Below, piece by piece: positions 23,401-36,915 of a stretch of DNA of 64,000 bases. The stretch comes from Pomacea canaliculata (taxonomy: Eukaryota; Mollusca; Gastropoda; Architaenioglossa; Ampullariidae): the NCBI RefSeq assembly GCF_003073045.1, contig NC_037602.1:14573731-14637730 (forward strand), in the 5' to 3' direction. Each line of letters opens with the position of its first letter. The first letter of the stretch is position 1. The position numbers and the translations under genes were made by a program. Below the pieces are notes generated by a model. It was not told the DNA's origin. It saw only the letters and a program-made list of their open reading frames with translations, and made no database searches.

Positions 23401-26400
23401 GGGAAAACTTGTATACCCACCGTATACTATCAACAGACAGACCAGCATTTTCAAAGAAAGAGAGGATCTCATAAGGTAAGCACATACACATTTATGGCAC
23501 AATTCTTTAAAGCATCATGTTTGCCTTTACTCAAGCTAGATTCATAATTGTTCAGCCTATTTTTAGAAAAGTGTGCTGGAAGACAAAGTATGATCTTTAC
23601 CAACATCTGACATATTTCACAACCAGGACATTTCAATGTTCTTCAGACCTGGAGCTGAAACTGTTGTTTCCTTCTTAAAGCACATAAGACAATATTGAGT
23701 ATTTTTCATCTAGTAACAATGATCACCTCAAAACTAATGCTGTAAACAGTAATGTTTTCACATACATTAAAATTTAAAGATAGATCTTGGGTTTGGTATG
23801 CTTAGATCTGAACGAATGTTATGTGTTGGGATATTTGCAACATTTTGCACTTTGGATCTAATTAAAAAAGAAAATAAATTGATTTTAAAAACTGTCTTTT
23901 TGTCTTCTGTAGAAACATTTTGTTTAATCATATGTTTTTTTAAGATAAATGATTGTTATTTTTTGTTTCCTGAAGTCATAGAATGCATCGTCTTTTGTGG
24001 ATAGAAAAACTCCTTAAGTGTGGCATCATGATTAAAGCCAAGAACTCACACTAAACATGTCATCAAGCAAGATATGTGAAACCTGACATTGGTGGAAATC
24101 GTTTGTTTAAATCCACTTCGGATTTTTTTAAAGGACTTTAATGACTACATGAGGTAAAAATAAGAGGTAATCTAATCTTACCTGTTCTTACTCCTAGGTT
24201 TGAGAAAGCTCTGCAGTTAGAGCATGACCTCCTAAGGAGGACAACACATAGTGATTGGGCGGGAGCTTACACCATTTATCTCCAAGTCAAAGAACATTAT
24301 CTTGCTCTGACAGCGGATATATCCACTGTGAAGTAAGAGACTTCCTTCTGATTAATTTATTCACATATGAAATAGTTCTAGTGCTTAATTAAGTCACTTG
24401 CCAGCATTCTCTCAGTATCAGCTTCATTATTGACATTGGTACATCTTTGCAAATGGTGTACCAGCATAGCTTTCTCTGTTAAAACAGCTTATTCTTACCA
24501 TGTACTTAATTAATCAGTCTTTTTAAAACATCTTTCTTCAGCTTTGACAGGAGTCTACCTGAGTTTTTGCGATCCTTCACTGCAGGATCTGTGCTAGTGC
24601 GACTCCTTAATCAGGGAATTGAGATTTTACAGCGCCGAAAAGACTACACAGCTGCTGTCACACTAATTCAAGAATTACTAAGCCAGCATATCTATAATTC
24701 TCACATGCGTGGCTACTGGTGGGACAGGCTTTCCCTTAACTTGGATGTCCATCTTAAGCAGCAAGAAGAGGTAAACATGCTTTTGCGAATGAAGGGAACA
24801 AAAATCATCTTTCCTGCAGGTTATTCTCAGCAAATGCACACTCATAGACAAAGATTGACCCATCATTGAGAAAGATACAGATATTTCCAAGACTTAGACT
24901 TTCTTGGACAAACAGTGAGTGTTTGCCTGCTGCATTTTTATCTGTGTCTCAGAGAAAGAGAAAATTTGGTTTCTTTTTGGATATCCGTGTGTATTGTATC
25001 ACAGTGGCAGATTTACATTATTAATGTGTTTCAGGCTTTGAAAGCAATTCAGGATGGCATGGATGACCCTTTAGTGCGCTCTGGGCACCGACTGGCGCTT
25101 TTTCTCCGTGCAGAATCCATCTGTAACAAACCTAACTCACCTTTTAAAAAGCGACTTGAAGAGTTCTACCATGAACCCCTTGCTGAACTGCCAAAGGTGA
25201 CAGCTCAACTGGGTTTGCTAAATTTTCTTCAATATTTTTTGGTCTCTGATGCCTAAGAAGCCCTGTTTTGCCATTCCTATCTGAGATCTGTAAACATAGT
25301 GGGTAATGAAATGTTAAAGCCAGCTAACAGACATTATTGCAATGAAAATTTTATTTTCACAGCAAAGCAGACAATGTGTTCATACCTAATCTGCTTGTTA
25401 TATGGATGTACAGAGTGTTGTGGAAGGGAAAGTCCTGCCACACACAGTTCCAGGCTTAAAATACCAGTTTGTGACAAATACGTCATATGGTGGTGGCCGT
25501 TCTGAAGATATTACCTTATGCAATGTTGAGCAGCTGGTGCTGGACCACTACAGGGTGAACGGTTTTCCAGAAGGCATGAATCAATCCTTTTTTTAATTTT
25601 TCTAAATTTTTTTGGTTATTGGGGAAAATTATGAAAACAATTAGATTTTTTAAACATCTGCAACTCAAGATTTTATAATGCTTTGCAAAAAAAAAAAAGT
25701 TTCATTTGCCAATGATGCATAGCAGTCAATCTTTGCAGATCCTTTCTTGCATGGATCATGGTATGAATTTTTTTTTTTAATTAATGCATTTTAAAGTTGT
25801 TTAGTCTATGTTTCTTATTATCTTTTTTTCCTTTGGATTTATGTTCAAGGCTTGCATGCAGAGGGTGCAGTGGTATCATCTCTGTTCTGCTTTTATTTTT
25901 GGGACATCTTGTTTATGGATTTGCCTGATGCCTTTCATAGCCCTTATCAGATCACCCCATTGGACCTCCATACAGATGCCTTCTACCAGCGACGCCAGTC
26001 ATTCATAGATGAGCGATTATTTCAGATTCAAAACAGCACAACTCAGGTTTATTCTGTTTTTAAATCACAGACGTTTATGGAAACCACACTTAACAACACC
26101 CTGTTATTCTTAGTTTTCAAGAAAATGTGAAATGTCATATTACAGCTGGGGTGGGTAGAACTATATACTGCTTCACATGAGTATGAAACTGACTAGTGTG
26201 CAGTCCTTCAGGTTTGGATGCTGTTTCTCTAACCATAGGCAATCTAATTCCTCAGTACTAAGTTCTAAGCTTCTGATTTGATGTGCCAGCTCTGTCCTGA
26301 ATCTCAATCTATTCTGTTTTGACAGGAATTGCACAACATGTTGATAAAGACGTGGGAGGAACAGCAGGGAGTTACATGTGCTGAAATGAAGTGGGAGAGG

Positions 26401-28405
26401 TTTACCAGTGTACAGCAGATTCAGGTTTGAGGAAATTCTTTTGTAACATTCAGTAGACAGCCTAAACTTCTTAATTCGAGAGAAAAGGTATTCAGGGGAA
26501 CAAGTGCTTTCATTTTAATAATTGGCTGCCATGATGTAGTTCTGGCCACAATGAACTAAGCAAGAAAGAAGTCTGTTTGCAACTAGCTAACTTCTTTGAA
26601 AATTTTAGTTCACTTTTAGCACATTTAACATGGTTTTTTTCAGTTAGTGCCCTTCACAAAATGCTATTTAAATGCTGGTCTTCCAAGTATTATAGTGTAC
26701 TTATAATAATATTAGAAAGAATGAGGAATAGTAATTCAGGGATAGTACTTTGTGAACAGATATGTTTTCAGAGAACTTTTTAATGTAACCTTTGAGTCAG
26801 AGTGGCAAATGTGAAGTGGAAGAAGTTCCACTGCTTAGCAGCACAGAGGGAGAACCTCCATTGTCCATATGTGATGGTCACTTTGGGAGGGAGGGATAGA
26901 ACATGAGAGTCTGATGAGGAGTGAAGATTTTGAGCAGGAACAGACAAGATTTCAGTAAAGTAGTGGAAGGAGGATTCCTTCAAAGATCTGTATCAGAGTC
27001 GAGAGCTGTAGTCTGTTCTAGCTTTAATTGGTAGCCAATGAAGAGAGTGAAGAAAAGTGCGACATGTTCAGGTTTGCTAGTCCAGAAAAGAAGATGAGCA
27101 GCTGAGTTCTGGTCTTTCTGAAGCTTGTGAATGATGTATTGAGGACAGTCAGCAAGAAGAGAGATGCAGTTGTCTAGTTTAGACAGAACAAATGAGCAGA
27201 TGAGAATTTTGGTGGTTGAAATGGACAGAGTATGGCAAATGGAGCTGAACGTCAGCTCTGTTATTATAATTACTGTTATTGGCAAGCAGTGAGTGATAAA
27301 AAGTATGAATTATCAGGATTCAGCTCCTCAGCACTGCTGTAATTTATATGCTGTTTTCAACCTGTACAGGGATTAGTCACCTGCATGGGAGGAAAAGTTT
27401 TGGCAGGTATTTTAGGACGCTATGCCCAGCAGCCCAGACACATACGTGGTGGTTTCCCTGACTTGACTCTTTGGAATACAGACACCCAACAGCTCAAGGT
27501 TCTAGTCAGCTTCTAACCTTCAGTTCCTGAACATTCAGAGTAAAACTCATTTTATAGGAAAGTTGGAAAAGAGCATGCTCTGGGAATGTTAAAATCATTT
27601 ATAGTCTGCGGTACTCATTTGTGATTTCTTTCATTTGTTATTGATGATGCATAGATCTAATGATGAAGAGGTGGCACTTTTCTGATTTTTTTAATAAACA
27701 TTTTCCATTCTTTAAAAAACAAAAACTCTTGCAAAGCAATCCTTTGTCTTGGGTAAACTCCTGCTTCAATATGATACACAAAGACAAAGTTTATGAGTGT
27801 CTTGTATCAAATTTAATGAATCCTGTTACCACAGAGTTTACATCTTTTATTGAAATCACAAATGAGCAAGCAACAAGACTACTTTTTTCCTGTTACAGAT
27901 TTCAGAGGTGAAAGGTCCAGGAGATAGGCTGTCACATAAGCAAATGCTGTGGCTGGATTATCTTGTGAAACTTGGGGTGGATGCTGAAGTTTGCCATGTG
28001 AAAGGTAAAGTGGTGAATTCATTTGGGCAAGGAGAATCTGGGATAAACAAAGATTTCTTTACAAATTGTATTTTACAAGTTTTTTATTTGCATGGACGAA
28101 GCACACCAGGATAAAAATTACCAGAGCTTTTCTTGGTCCATTGCGAGACATTATTGTATGTATAACCTGTGTCCCTGATAATTAACAGTAGTGACAGTCT
28201 GATTTGTTTCTGACAGTATCTAGTCTCATGTAAAAAAAAAAAAGAAATTTAGTTAAACACAGCTTATTTCTTGGCTGAAATTTAATCTATGTCATGTTAT
28301 TATCCTCAGTACAAACTAGTGATTCTTTTGCATAGCTTGGTCTGAGTTAATGTGTATGTGTTTTTTCTTACAGCTGTTTGTGCCAAGAGACTTAAACCTA
28401 AATAG
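20410..28405 (+). CDS. FAN1: Fanconi-associated nuclease 1 (FAN1)
   Basis: Structure-specific nuclease of interstrand-crosslink repair, recruited in vertebrates by monoubiquitinated FANCD2. Exons: 20410-20829, 21123-21683, 22025-22165, 22365-22569, 23100-23234, 23377-23475, 24198-24332, 24542-24770, 25035-25196, 25414-25573, 25850-26046, 26326-26424, 27370-27498, 27899-28004, 28374-28405. An N-terminal basic region has SPYF at 20620-20631; [15 protein letters not shown] begins the conserved part, followed by a SAP-like helix pair (exon 4), a TPR region and a C-terminal VRR-NUC domain. The catalytic residues are present: HAEG (Glu), GGFPDLTLW (Asp) and [14 protein letters not shown] (Glu and Lys). 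The summed exons give 936 aa only if one base is added in exon 1 near 20736 (see finding). No CxxC UBZ finger was seen. The exon 10 donor is GC. Start chosen: first ATG (MSCKRP) of the N-terminal reading frame. Confidence 0.92.
20830..21122 (+). other. probable 293-bp FAN1 intron 1, open in the upstream frame
   Basis: The donor CAG|GTAAGA and the acceptor TTGTGTCTTGTAG|A join frame 0 upstream to frame 2 downstream in the correct phase (g|ac, Asp). However, the interval stays open in the upstream frame until the TAG at its 3' edge and has coding-like Ser/Asn-rich composition. It is therefore either an often-retained intron or exon sequence with a second missing base. See findings. Confidence 0.6.
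26780..27290 (-). mobile_element. CR1/L2-type non-LTR retrotransposon remnant in a FAN1 intron
   Basis: The minus strand contains [20 protein letters not shown] followed by [13 protein letters not shown] and [19 protein letters not shown], then, after a deletion and a stop, [14 protein letters not shown] and [10 protein letters not shown]. This order (SRLDYCNSLL..LQ..QNSAARL...LHWLPV...RSSSD...RSFS.A...WN) is the familiar C-terminus of CR1/L2-like polymerases. It is decayed, and antisense to FAN1 in the intron between exons 12 and 13. Confidence 0.8.
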
Positions 28406-28832
28406 CTATAACAGAGTGAAACAAAGTGAACACAAATGTACCTCAGGAATCCTCAGCCAACGAATCATTACATCAAGTCTATGGCATAATGCATTTATTA
28501 GAATATGTGCTGTTTGTGTGTGTGTGTGTGTGTTTAGTCCCAGGGGAAAATAAAGAATCATTAAGAATCATAATCATGAAAAAAAATCTTACTTATGATA
28601 GTCTAAAACATCAATGAGAAAGGTGGTAAATTTTTGCATGTGTATCAGCCTGTCCATAGATGGCCATGCACACTAAAATTTTTCCATATTGCTGCATTTT
28701 CATTCTGATTTAACTTGAACAGATCTTTCCACTTAAATTTTTGCTGTATGATGCTTTATCCAAGACAATTTATAATTAAAACTATTATTGCTTTGTGATA
28801 TTTTGTTAACAATTCAAGTAGATGTATAAACC

Positions 28833-28838
28833 AATAAA
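28833..28838 (+). terminator. candidate FAN1 poly(A) signal
   Basis: AATAAA 430 bp after the FAN1 stop, followed within 40 bp by T/GT-rich sequence. An earlier AATAAA lies at 28549-28554. No transcript evidence is available. Confidence 0.4.
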
Positions 28839-28839
28839 T

Positions 28840-31605
28840 CTGTACTGTACCTCAAACATTTTAGTGCTTTCTTGTTTGTAAATGCATACTTGTCTACCCA
28901 AACACATTTCCAACATTTCTTTTCAAAGGAAATGTAAATTTTTTTGTACTTTAATCTGTTCAGAGGAACCATCTTTCACGATTAAAATTGTCCTTAAATT
29001 TTAAGCCAATGTGTATGTTAACACCAAATACTTTAGGTTAGGAAATGTGTGCATAAAATCATTTATTTTGAATAAATAACTTTAGTTTAAAAAATATGCA
29101 AATTTTAAATATTGGAACCTGTAAAATGAAGCTTAATTGATGATCAAATACAGAAACATTCATAGTGTAAAATTTTGGCTTCACGTGAACTTTCTGACAA
29201 ATTTTTGTTCAAACCAGATTTTTAGGTTGGATTTTTTTTAGTGCAACAGCATCATTCACATTTTTTGACATCACCGAGATTTGGCACACAAATCCTTGAA
29301 GGAGACAAGACACTGCTGTCTACATGTTTTATCAAGTTAAGCTTCATGCTTCACTTTAATTTCACGCATCAAACTTTGGAGAGTAACATGTAGCACTTTT
29401 AATCTGTTTACCCAGTAAGCAGGCCACAAAAAAGTCAAGATTGTTCATGTGCACATGTAAGCATATGCAAAAATGAATGAAAATGCCTGGACTTCAGCAC
29501 AGAGAAGACATTCACACATTCAAACATTATTCTGTATAAGCTCATGCTTGTGTGTATGTGGCATACATGCACAAAATTCATGTCCTTCAATGATCATACA
29601 TAGAACAAACTTTTCAAATTTAGATCTAATTCTTCATAGCAAATACAAATAAACGTTATGAAAAATAAATTATACAAAATAACATATTCAGGAGATTCAT
29701 GGCAACTTAACATTTTCATCATCTTCCATGGTCAGGTCTCCTTACACGTTCTCCTGTTGTTTTTTGTGTCAGGTGGTGGAGGGAACAGTACAATAATTTG
29801 CCATCATAACATGCAATGGCAGCTATTTAAAAAATTTAATGCGTAAGAATGTCATGACCTGATATGTAAGTGGCATGCCAAAATATTGTCAGGGTCTAAA
29901 CTGCACCCTGAAGCATGGACTGGAATGCCACTATATTTTCTCATAAATAATACAGACAAAAAAAGCCCAAAATATAACAAAAATTAACATGTCCTGATTG
30001 TTTGAAAAAGGCTGAAGAATTAAAAAATTCTTCTATGCACAGATGCCTTATAAAGTTTACAATAAAAGATGTCTGTTAAAGGTGACAGCTTATTACTTTA
30101 GTCATCAAATGTTCAGACATGCAATATAGGTCATTATGATAGATTGGATAACAACATGTAGGCCAAACCAAAAAAGGTTGGGGTTTTTTGAGGGTACAAG
30201 ATCACATCTGAACTGAGGTTGATGAACCATTTTTACAGATATTTGTCAAGTTTGAAGCCTCACATTAGAAAATGCTACAGCAAGAACACAAAATAAGTAC
30301 ATTAACTTGGTGTATAGGTCACATAAAAATTTTACACTCCATATGAGATGCCAAATGCTCAACATCACCAATGCACCTCCTCACCATAAATACTGTTAAG
30401 AGTTGTAAAGCAACAAGACTAATCAAACATAACTACAACACTATTCCTCACTCTTCCACATCAAGCTGGTAGTTAAATAGTTTAGCAAACATCTATAGAA
30501 AATGGACTTCAACAATATGTGGTATTTGTAAGCTACGGATTCAATACTTCAGCTAACAATGTGTCTTGCTCCATCATAACACACAAATGGTTATAAAGAT
30601 TATTTTATGATGAGGAGACAGATACAAGCGAAGTAATGAAACGGCTGTCACTTCTAGAAGTCATGGTTTTCTATACGAGTACTGACCAGGATAATGAAAA
30701 ATAATTTTGTAACTTAATTTGAAACCTATGGCAGAAAAATGCTAGATAAACACCAGACATGATCAACTTATCACAAAAGCACAACTTCCTCTTCGTACAG
30801 AAATGGGAGTAAAGTAAGGAAAAAGGGCTGTGTATAGCCTTACCCTAACTATACATCTGTCAGTGTAAGCACAGATGTGTATAGGTGGACAGCTGTCTGT
30901 CTGTCTGCTGAGACAAACCCTTAGCCCCTTGCAAAGTTCTCCTCTGTTAGTCTCAGTGAGCCTAAACAATGAATGTGACTAAACTGGAAGCTTTATACAC
31001 ACCTGCCCAGCTTTAGCAGTAAACTGGAAACAAATCATCTGCCAGCAGTCCAGTAATACAAATTCGTGGTTTAATAGTGTGAAATAGTTGAAAAGACTGA
31101 TGTGACATCCAATTATATCTTAAAAACATCTTAACCTGTTAGTATAATCCCAAAAATATACACATCTCACACAATGACAATCTACAGAATTGGAGTCATA
31201 AATTTGTTGATGATGTTAATGATTAAAGGAAATGGATGCAATGAATTTCCTATAGTCATTTGAAATACTTTTGCCAATTAAAAGATCCCACAAAATACAG
31301 TCACATCTCAAAATAAATAACATCCAAATTTGATTTCACAGAAGCATGGTTATACTGACACAATTAACAAGCTTCAATGATCAATTCTTTAAAAAAAAAA
31401 AAAGTTATTTTGCTACTGTTACAGCATAGCATGGGTTTTTTCAGTTAAGTGATAACTTCATGAAAAAAAAAATGAAAGAATTCTGCTGCAAGACTTTTCC
31501 AAACACACTGTTCTTTAAAATTCCAATTTTAGTTTGCTGCCACTACTCATGTGAAACATGGCTTCCCGATCATACTGAATTCCTTAGAAGCAATTGACTG
31601 GTTAC
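28840..31605. other. convergent intergenic / 3' UTR interval
   Basis: AT-rich sequence between the FAN1 stop (plus) and the SLC22 stop (minus). It probably contains the 3' UTR of the SLC22 gene. No exon, RNA gene or defined repeat is supported. Confidence 0.6.
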
Positions 31606-34600
31606 CTAGGTAACAATCTTTCCTACACCAGACTCGCCTGCACAGGTCTCTCTCTCTGTGCCTGCCAGGGGTTGCAAGTCTTCTGATGGCTGTGTCTCTT
31701 CACTCTCTACGCTCGTTTGTGTGGGAGTAAGCGGAACGTCAACAGACTGCTCTGTGAGATAGACACTGGTGTCATATTTCAAAAGATCAGAGAGAGGGGT
31801 GTGTGTTGTCTCAGGTAAAAAGACCATCAGAAGTGCACACACTATAGCTAGAACTCCAAAAACAGTAAATGGTACAGCCTTGCTATCTTTACCCTGGAAC
31901 AAGAAAAAAATATTCCTGTTGACATGAAAATGGGAAGATTGGCACCTGAATATAATAATCTCCAGCATTTGGAAATATTCATTTTTGTTTGAATGTATGC
32001 ATGCACTGCTGACCACAAGTAATTAAAAAAAAATTGTGATGTAAATGAACTATCAACCAGCAAGTGAGACAATCAAAAGCAAACCAGCTGGAGAAAACGT
32101 TTAAATTTAAGACATGCTGTTTAACTTTAGGGCATGAAAACAGCATTTATGTCATTGATGAGGTAAGAATATTCATATTCACAAGATCAATTAATACACA
32201 CCAAGAGAACGAGTTGGGGGGCAGCTATTCCTCCAACTCTAGCTGCCATGGAGCAGGCTCCTATGCCTATGTTTCTGCAGAGAAAAAAAATTTTCATTCA
32301 TAATTTTTTTTTTTCCTCAATACACATTTGTTCCTACTGTGGCTATAGTTTTATAAGCATGGGCCTTTGTTCGTCAATTATTTTTAGCTCCTCACCATAA
32401 GTCTTGTTTAATTTACCTAGTTACTAAGAAACAAATAATATTCCTATGCAGTGTGAACTTTATTCAAGCCTTTCTTTGCATTGTCATTTATCTTTGATGC
32501 TTTTATGACTGCCTGTTGAAGCCATACAATTTGCATGGAATAGAATCATATGCTTTAAATACAGCCTATTGTATATATGTACCCAGGAGTCTTATTCTGT
32601 TTTCAACTAACACTGTAGCAATCCCAAGTTAATTGCTGCAATCTGTAGCCATCAGCTTACATTTGCCTTTTTTCCCTAATCAAACAAAATCTCACCTGAT
32701 GACTGTGGGAAAAGTTTCTGCTGAGAAAACTTGCGTGGCTGCCCAGCCTCCAGAGATGCCAAACTTGCCAATCATGGCAAAAACCACTACAAGCACATTC
32801 TGCTTCTCCATATTGTCTTCAAGAGAACAAACAAACATGCAAGCAAAAGTGACACTGCTTCCTGCCTTCTATTACTAGATTGACAGTAGCTGGTTATGTT
32901 AGTGAAGAACTGCTTTCCATGATTACCAAGTTTGAAATCTTATAGCCACATAAATGTTTCATATGTCTTTCCTAATAAACAACAGTAGAATGTTTGCTTT
33001 GAAATTAGGATCCAGAATAAGACTTTCACATGCTTCCGGACATGTATCTTTGTTTTACCTGTCATATCTATGATCAAAATGGAGAAACTAAAGAGTCCTG
33101 CCACAAGCATCAGACAAGCCACTGTCTTGCGTCGTCCCCATCTGTTGTTTACACACACCACTAAAATCAGTGCTGGAATTTCCACAAGGCCAGATACCAA
33201 GGCATTTAGATAGCGATCACCTGCCAAGTTTGCCACATTGAAGTTCATTCCATAATACACAGCACTTGAGACAAACCTGAAAAATGTGTTGTGATACATC
33301 AAGAAATCATGTGCAATTCCAGTAGCAAAAAGGCATTATTGTAAAAATGTCCTATCATTATTTCAGTAGCATAAAGGGTATCAATAAAAATTACCTGAAT
33401 TATTATTTTCCTAATGGAATGTTACTTTTTCTATATTTTTTTGCTTTTATTTTTAACTGAGACTACATACAAACGCATTTTTGTTTAGATAAAAATTACT
33501 AATATATGACAAAAAAAACTTTTTTTGTAAATAGACAAAAAGAGCAATACGTAAATGCAAAACTCACCAAGCATACATCAAAATAAAAGTGCCACGAACA
33601 AGTCTACAGGAACTGAAAAGGTGCCAGTAAAAATACTTCTTTTGCTCTTGCTTCTTATGCTGTGTTTCCTGCAAGTATTCCAATAGGCAGCTTTTACCAC
33701 TTTATCAAAATTATACAGAACCTTTTCTCTCCAATATTTTTGCCACAATTTGACATTGGTCTATAAAAATATACCATTTTATCCCTTTTGCTATTAACAG
33801 AAGACAATTACAACATCTGTTACTCTGTGTGTGTGTATGTGCTTCGTTTGGTGTAACAAGTATAAGCATTCAGAATGAATCAAAAGACATCGCTTAATAA
33901 TAATCATAAGATTTTTATAAAGCATTTCCCCACTTTGAAGTATTCACAATATGTTGTACAAGCACAATACAAAGCAAAACATGCAAATATTTACATACAG
34001 ACTCAAAGTGAAGGCATTTAAAGACCAAAACACATCAACAGACACAGAGACAGCATAGCAACAAAGTATATCTGCAAGATTTCACATGATACTTTTCATA
34101 ATACTGCTAAAAAGAAACTTTCCCCACCTCCTGTATGTTCTATATATGTTCCGTATGTTTAGTTTCAATATTCAATAATTTATTATTTTGCAATATTGTT
34201 GGTACACCTTGCTGAGCTTGCATAGCAAATATATCTTTCAAATCAACCAATATCATTAATTGTCCTTTCTGTTATTGACAATACAGCATGATGTAATGGG
34301 TATGGGGAAAATCAACATAACTGAGCAGTTGAATTTCAAGGATGAAAATGTTTGTTTTAAATTCCTACACATGAATTCACTTCAAATTCCAGGAAAAATT
34401 GCTGCTTTAGACTGTTGACAACCACAAACATGCAAGTATCATAAAGAAAGGTGTGTGGGCAATCATGAGCAAAGGTATGTGTGGGAAACTGAGCATGTGC
34501 ACATGCATGTGTGCGTGTGTGTGTGTGCATTGGTGTAAAAGAGATGGTGAAAGTGGAAGAGCACATCAGAGATAGGCAAGTAAATTGTACCTTTTCAACT

Positions 34601-36915
34601 CCAGCATTTCAATTTTCATGATCTAATAAGATAAATCCCAAACCTCTACAACTCTCTCCAGTTCAGTAAAGTCAGGGACAGGTCTGTTGTTTGTCTTTGC
34701 TGCTGCTCTTAAAATTTTCTTTGCCTTCCCAAGTCTCCCTCGGCTAATAAGCCATCGAGGGCTTTCAGCCACAAACCTGGATGAAATAAAATTATCATGT
34801 GAGGCATAGGCAGACTGGCCACAAGTTAGAGTTCATGCCTTATTAGGACACTTCATTTCTTCTTTGTGACATGGCAGTTCTCCTTATTATTATTCTTAGA
34901 ATTCCCAAGGGTCTGATTATCCATAATGACATTCATACCAAACTTATCCAAATGCAGCATTAGTAGCAAGAAACAACTCACCACCACGTAAAAAGCATAG
35001 GAACACCGGCAGCTGCAGTTGCCATTGTCAGATGCCGCCAATCTCGCAGAACATATGCCCATCCTGCAAGTGTTATCAATCCAACAGCCCAAAGACCAAT
35101 GCAGCCACAAAATGTTCTCCAAGATGGTGTTACAAACTCCAGGGGTAGAACAAAGTTGACAACAAGGCACCCTTAAAAACAACACCAATACATTGAGTCT
35201 GGGCCTTGATCTTTGATTCTGATATCAAGGTGCACACGAATTCAAAGTATTTTCAAAAAATCATACAAAAATGAAACAAAAGTAAAGGGAAGGTAAACCA
35301 AAATATCAAATTATAATTAAAGTGTAAAGTTAAGAGAAAGAAACTGTTCATAATTCATTCCATTGTGAAATTGCACTTTCTTGCAAATCAAAAAAAATTA
35401 AGTAGATCAATCTGTATTTCCAAACAGAAATGTTTGATACAGGTTTATGGACAATTGATCATCGCTTCAATCTTTAGTCTGATATTGAGTGAATTTTAAT
35501 TGTTACACACCATGTAGAAATGAATAAGCATAACTTATGATGACAAAGAACTGCTTTCGAGTCAGAAATAGGCTTAAAAATGATGAAAAATTGCTAGCCA
35601 AATTTGTCCATGGACTTAAGCTGCCATCGTTTAGAGGGGAAAAAGTATGTCTGGACTGAATTTTATCCTTTTTGCTTATGTAATTTTGCAGTAAAATTTA
35701 TTAAATATAGCAGGCACGGCTGCGCAGATCAGCCTTAACAGTTGCTGAAGGAGTCAGACATATTTGTCTGGCATGGTCTTGATCTTTTTTTTTTTGCACA
35801 CATACACAGGCAATCACCTCTTTATCAGAAATATCCAAACGCTATATTGTAGATTTTTGCATCAATGAAATCTTGACAAAAACAATTTTACCTCCAGTGA
35901 GAGCACCAACCAATACACGCATGGTGGCATACACCTGCCAGGTTGGTGCAAAGGCACTCCCAAACCATGTAATAAGCAGCAGTAGGTATTCTGCATACAG
36001 TACTTTCTTTCGTCCAAATAAATCTGCAAGTTGACCTGTTACTACAGCCCCTACAAGAACACCTGCCATCTGCATGGAGGTAATGTGGTTAGGAACATCT
36101 CTGTTACTAGAGCAATGCAGTCCCCACTGAAAAGAAAATGATATTAAAATGTTGTAATGCTTTCAGGGTTACAAAACTTAAGTCGCAGACTCTGTAAATT
36201 TCTTATTTATATAAGGCAGAGAACATACGCATTTCAATTTGATACTGTCACAATAAAATCAGAGAAAACATCTACTGCACTGCTATTTACTATAAACTGA
36301 TACTTCTTGGAAAAAAAAGCAGAGTAATTCTGGTCTAACTTGAATATAGTTACAGTAACTCTTGCAAGTAAGTGCTGACGACAATTTTTCTTCAGTAATA
36401 TAAACAAACAGTATTAATTCAGTATAAAAAAAAAAGTTGGCCCCTTTGATGCTAAGACTGTGCTTTGCAATGTATGTACCCATAAATTTGCAAGATGGGG
36501 GCCTCCAGATCACCTCCCATGTGCACATGCTTGCAGTCAGGGGACACCTGATCTATAACTCCTTTCTATGGGCAAGGATGTAAGACTCATTTTTAAAATC
36601 ATACTCATATCACAATTTAATAACTATTAAATTAGATATCGAGAAACTTACCTCAGTAACAATGGATGTAAAAGAATTTGAAAAGTGACAACTGCTTCCG
36701 TTTGCTCCTTTATCCCAACATTCATCCTGCTTACTTCCCGTAGTGTTGTTATTCTCATGCACTATACAGAGCTCCTCAGGCTTTGCTGATGTAAACATTG
36801 GCAAAAGCATTGCCCATGCTAATGGTGTTTCAAACATAGACACCAACAAAAATACTCTAATTTGAAAAGGACCAAAAGGTCGAATGTCTTCCAAAATCTT
36901 TTCATACTCTTTCAT
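31606..36915 (-). CDS. SLC22-family organic ion transporter (MFS)
   Basis: Predicted plasma-membrane transporter with the 12-TM major facilitator fold; substrate (organic cation, anion or zwitterion) not predictable. Nine exons: 36915-36652, 36126-35892, 35171-34982, 34776-34644, 33668-33568, 33276-33059, 32816-32696, 32274-32202, 31893-31606. They sum to 1623 nt (540 aa plus stop), with every junction GT-AG and in phase. Family marks in order: MKEYEKILEDIRPFGPFQ before TM1; an extracellular loop with NNTT and NGSS glycosylation sites and several Cys, ending TEWGLHC; GQLADLFGRKK between TM2 and TM3; VAESPRWLISRGR after TM6; NNRWGRRKT; and FLPETTHTPL after TM12. The TM1-TM2 loop, about 60 residues, looks shorter than usual. 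The acidic Thr/Ser-rich C-tail of about 60 residues is not conserved. Convergent with FAN1. Confidence 0.9.
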
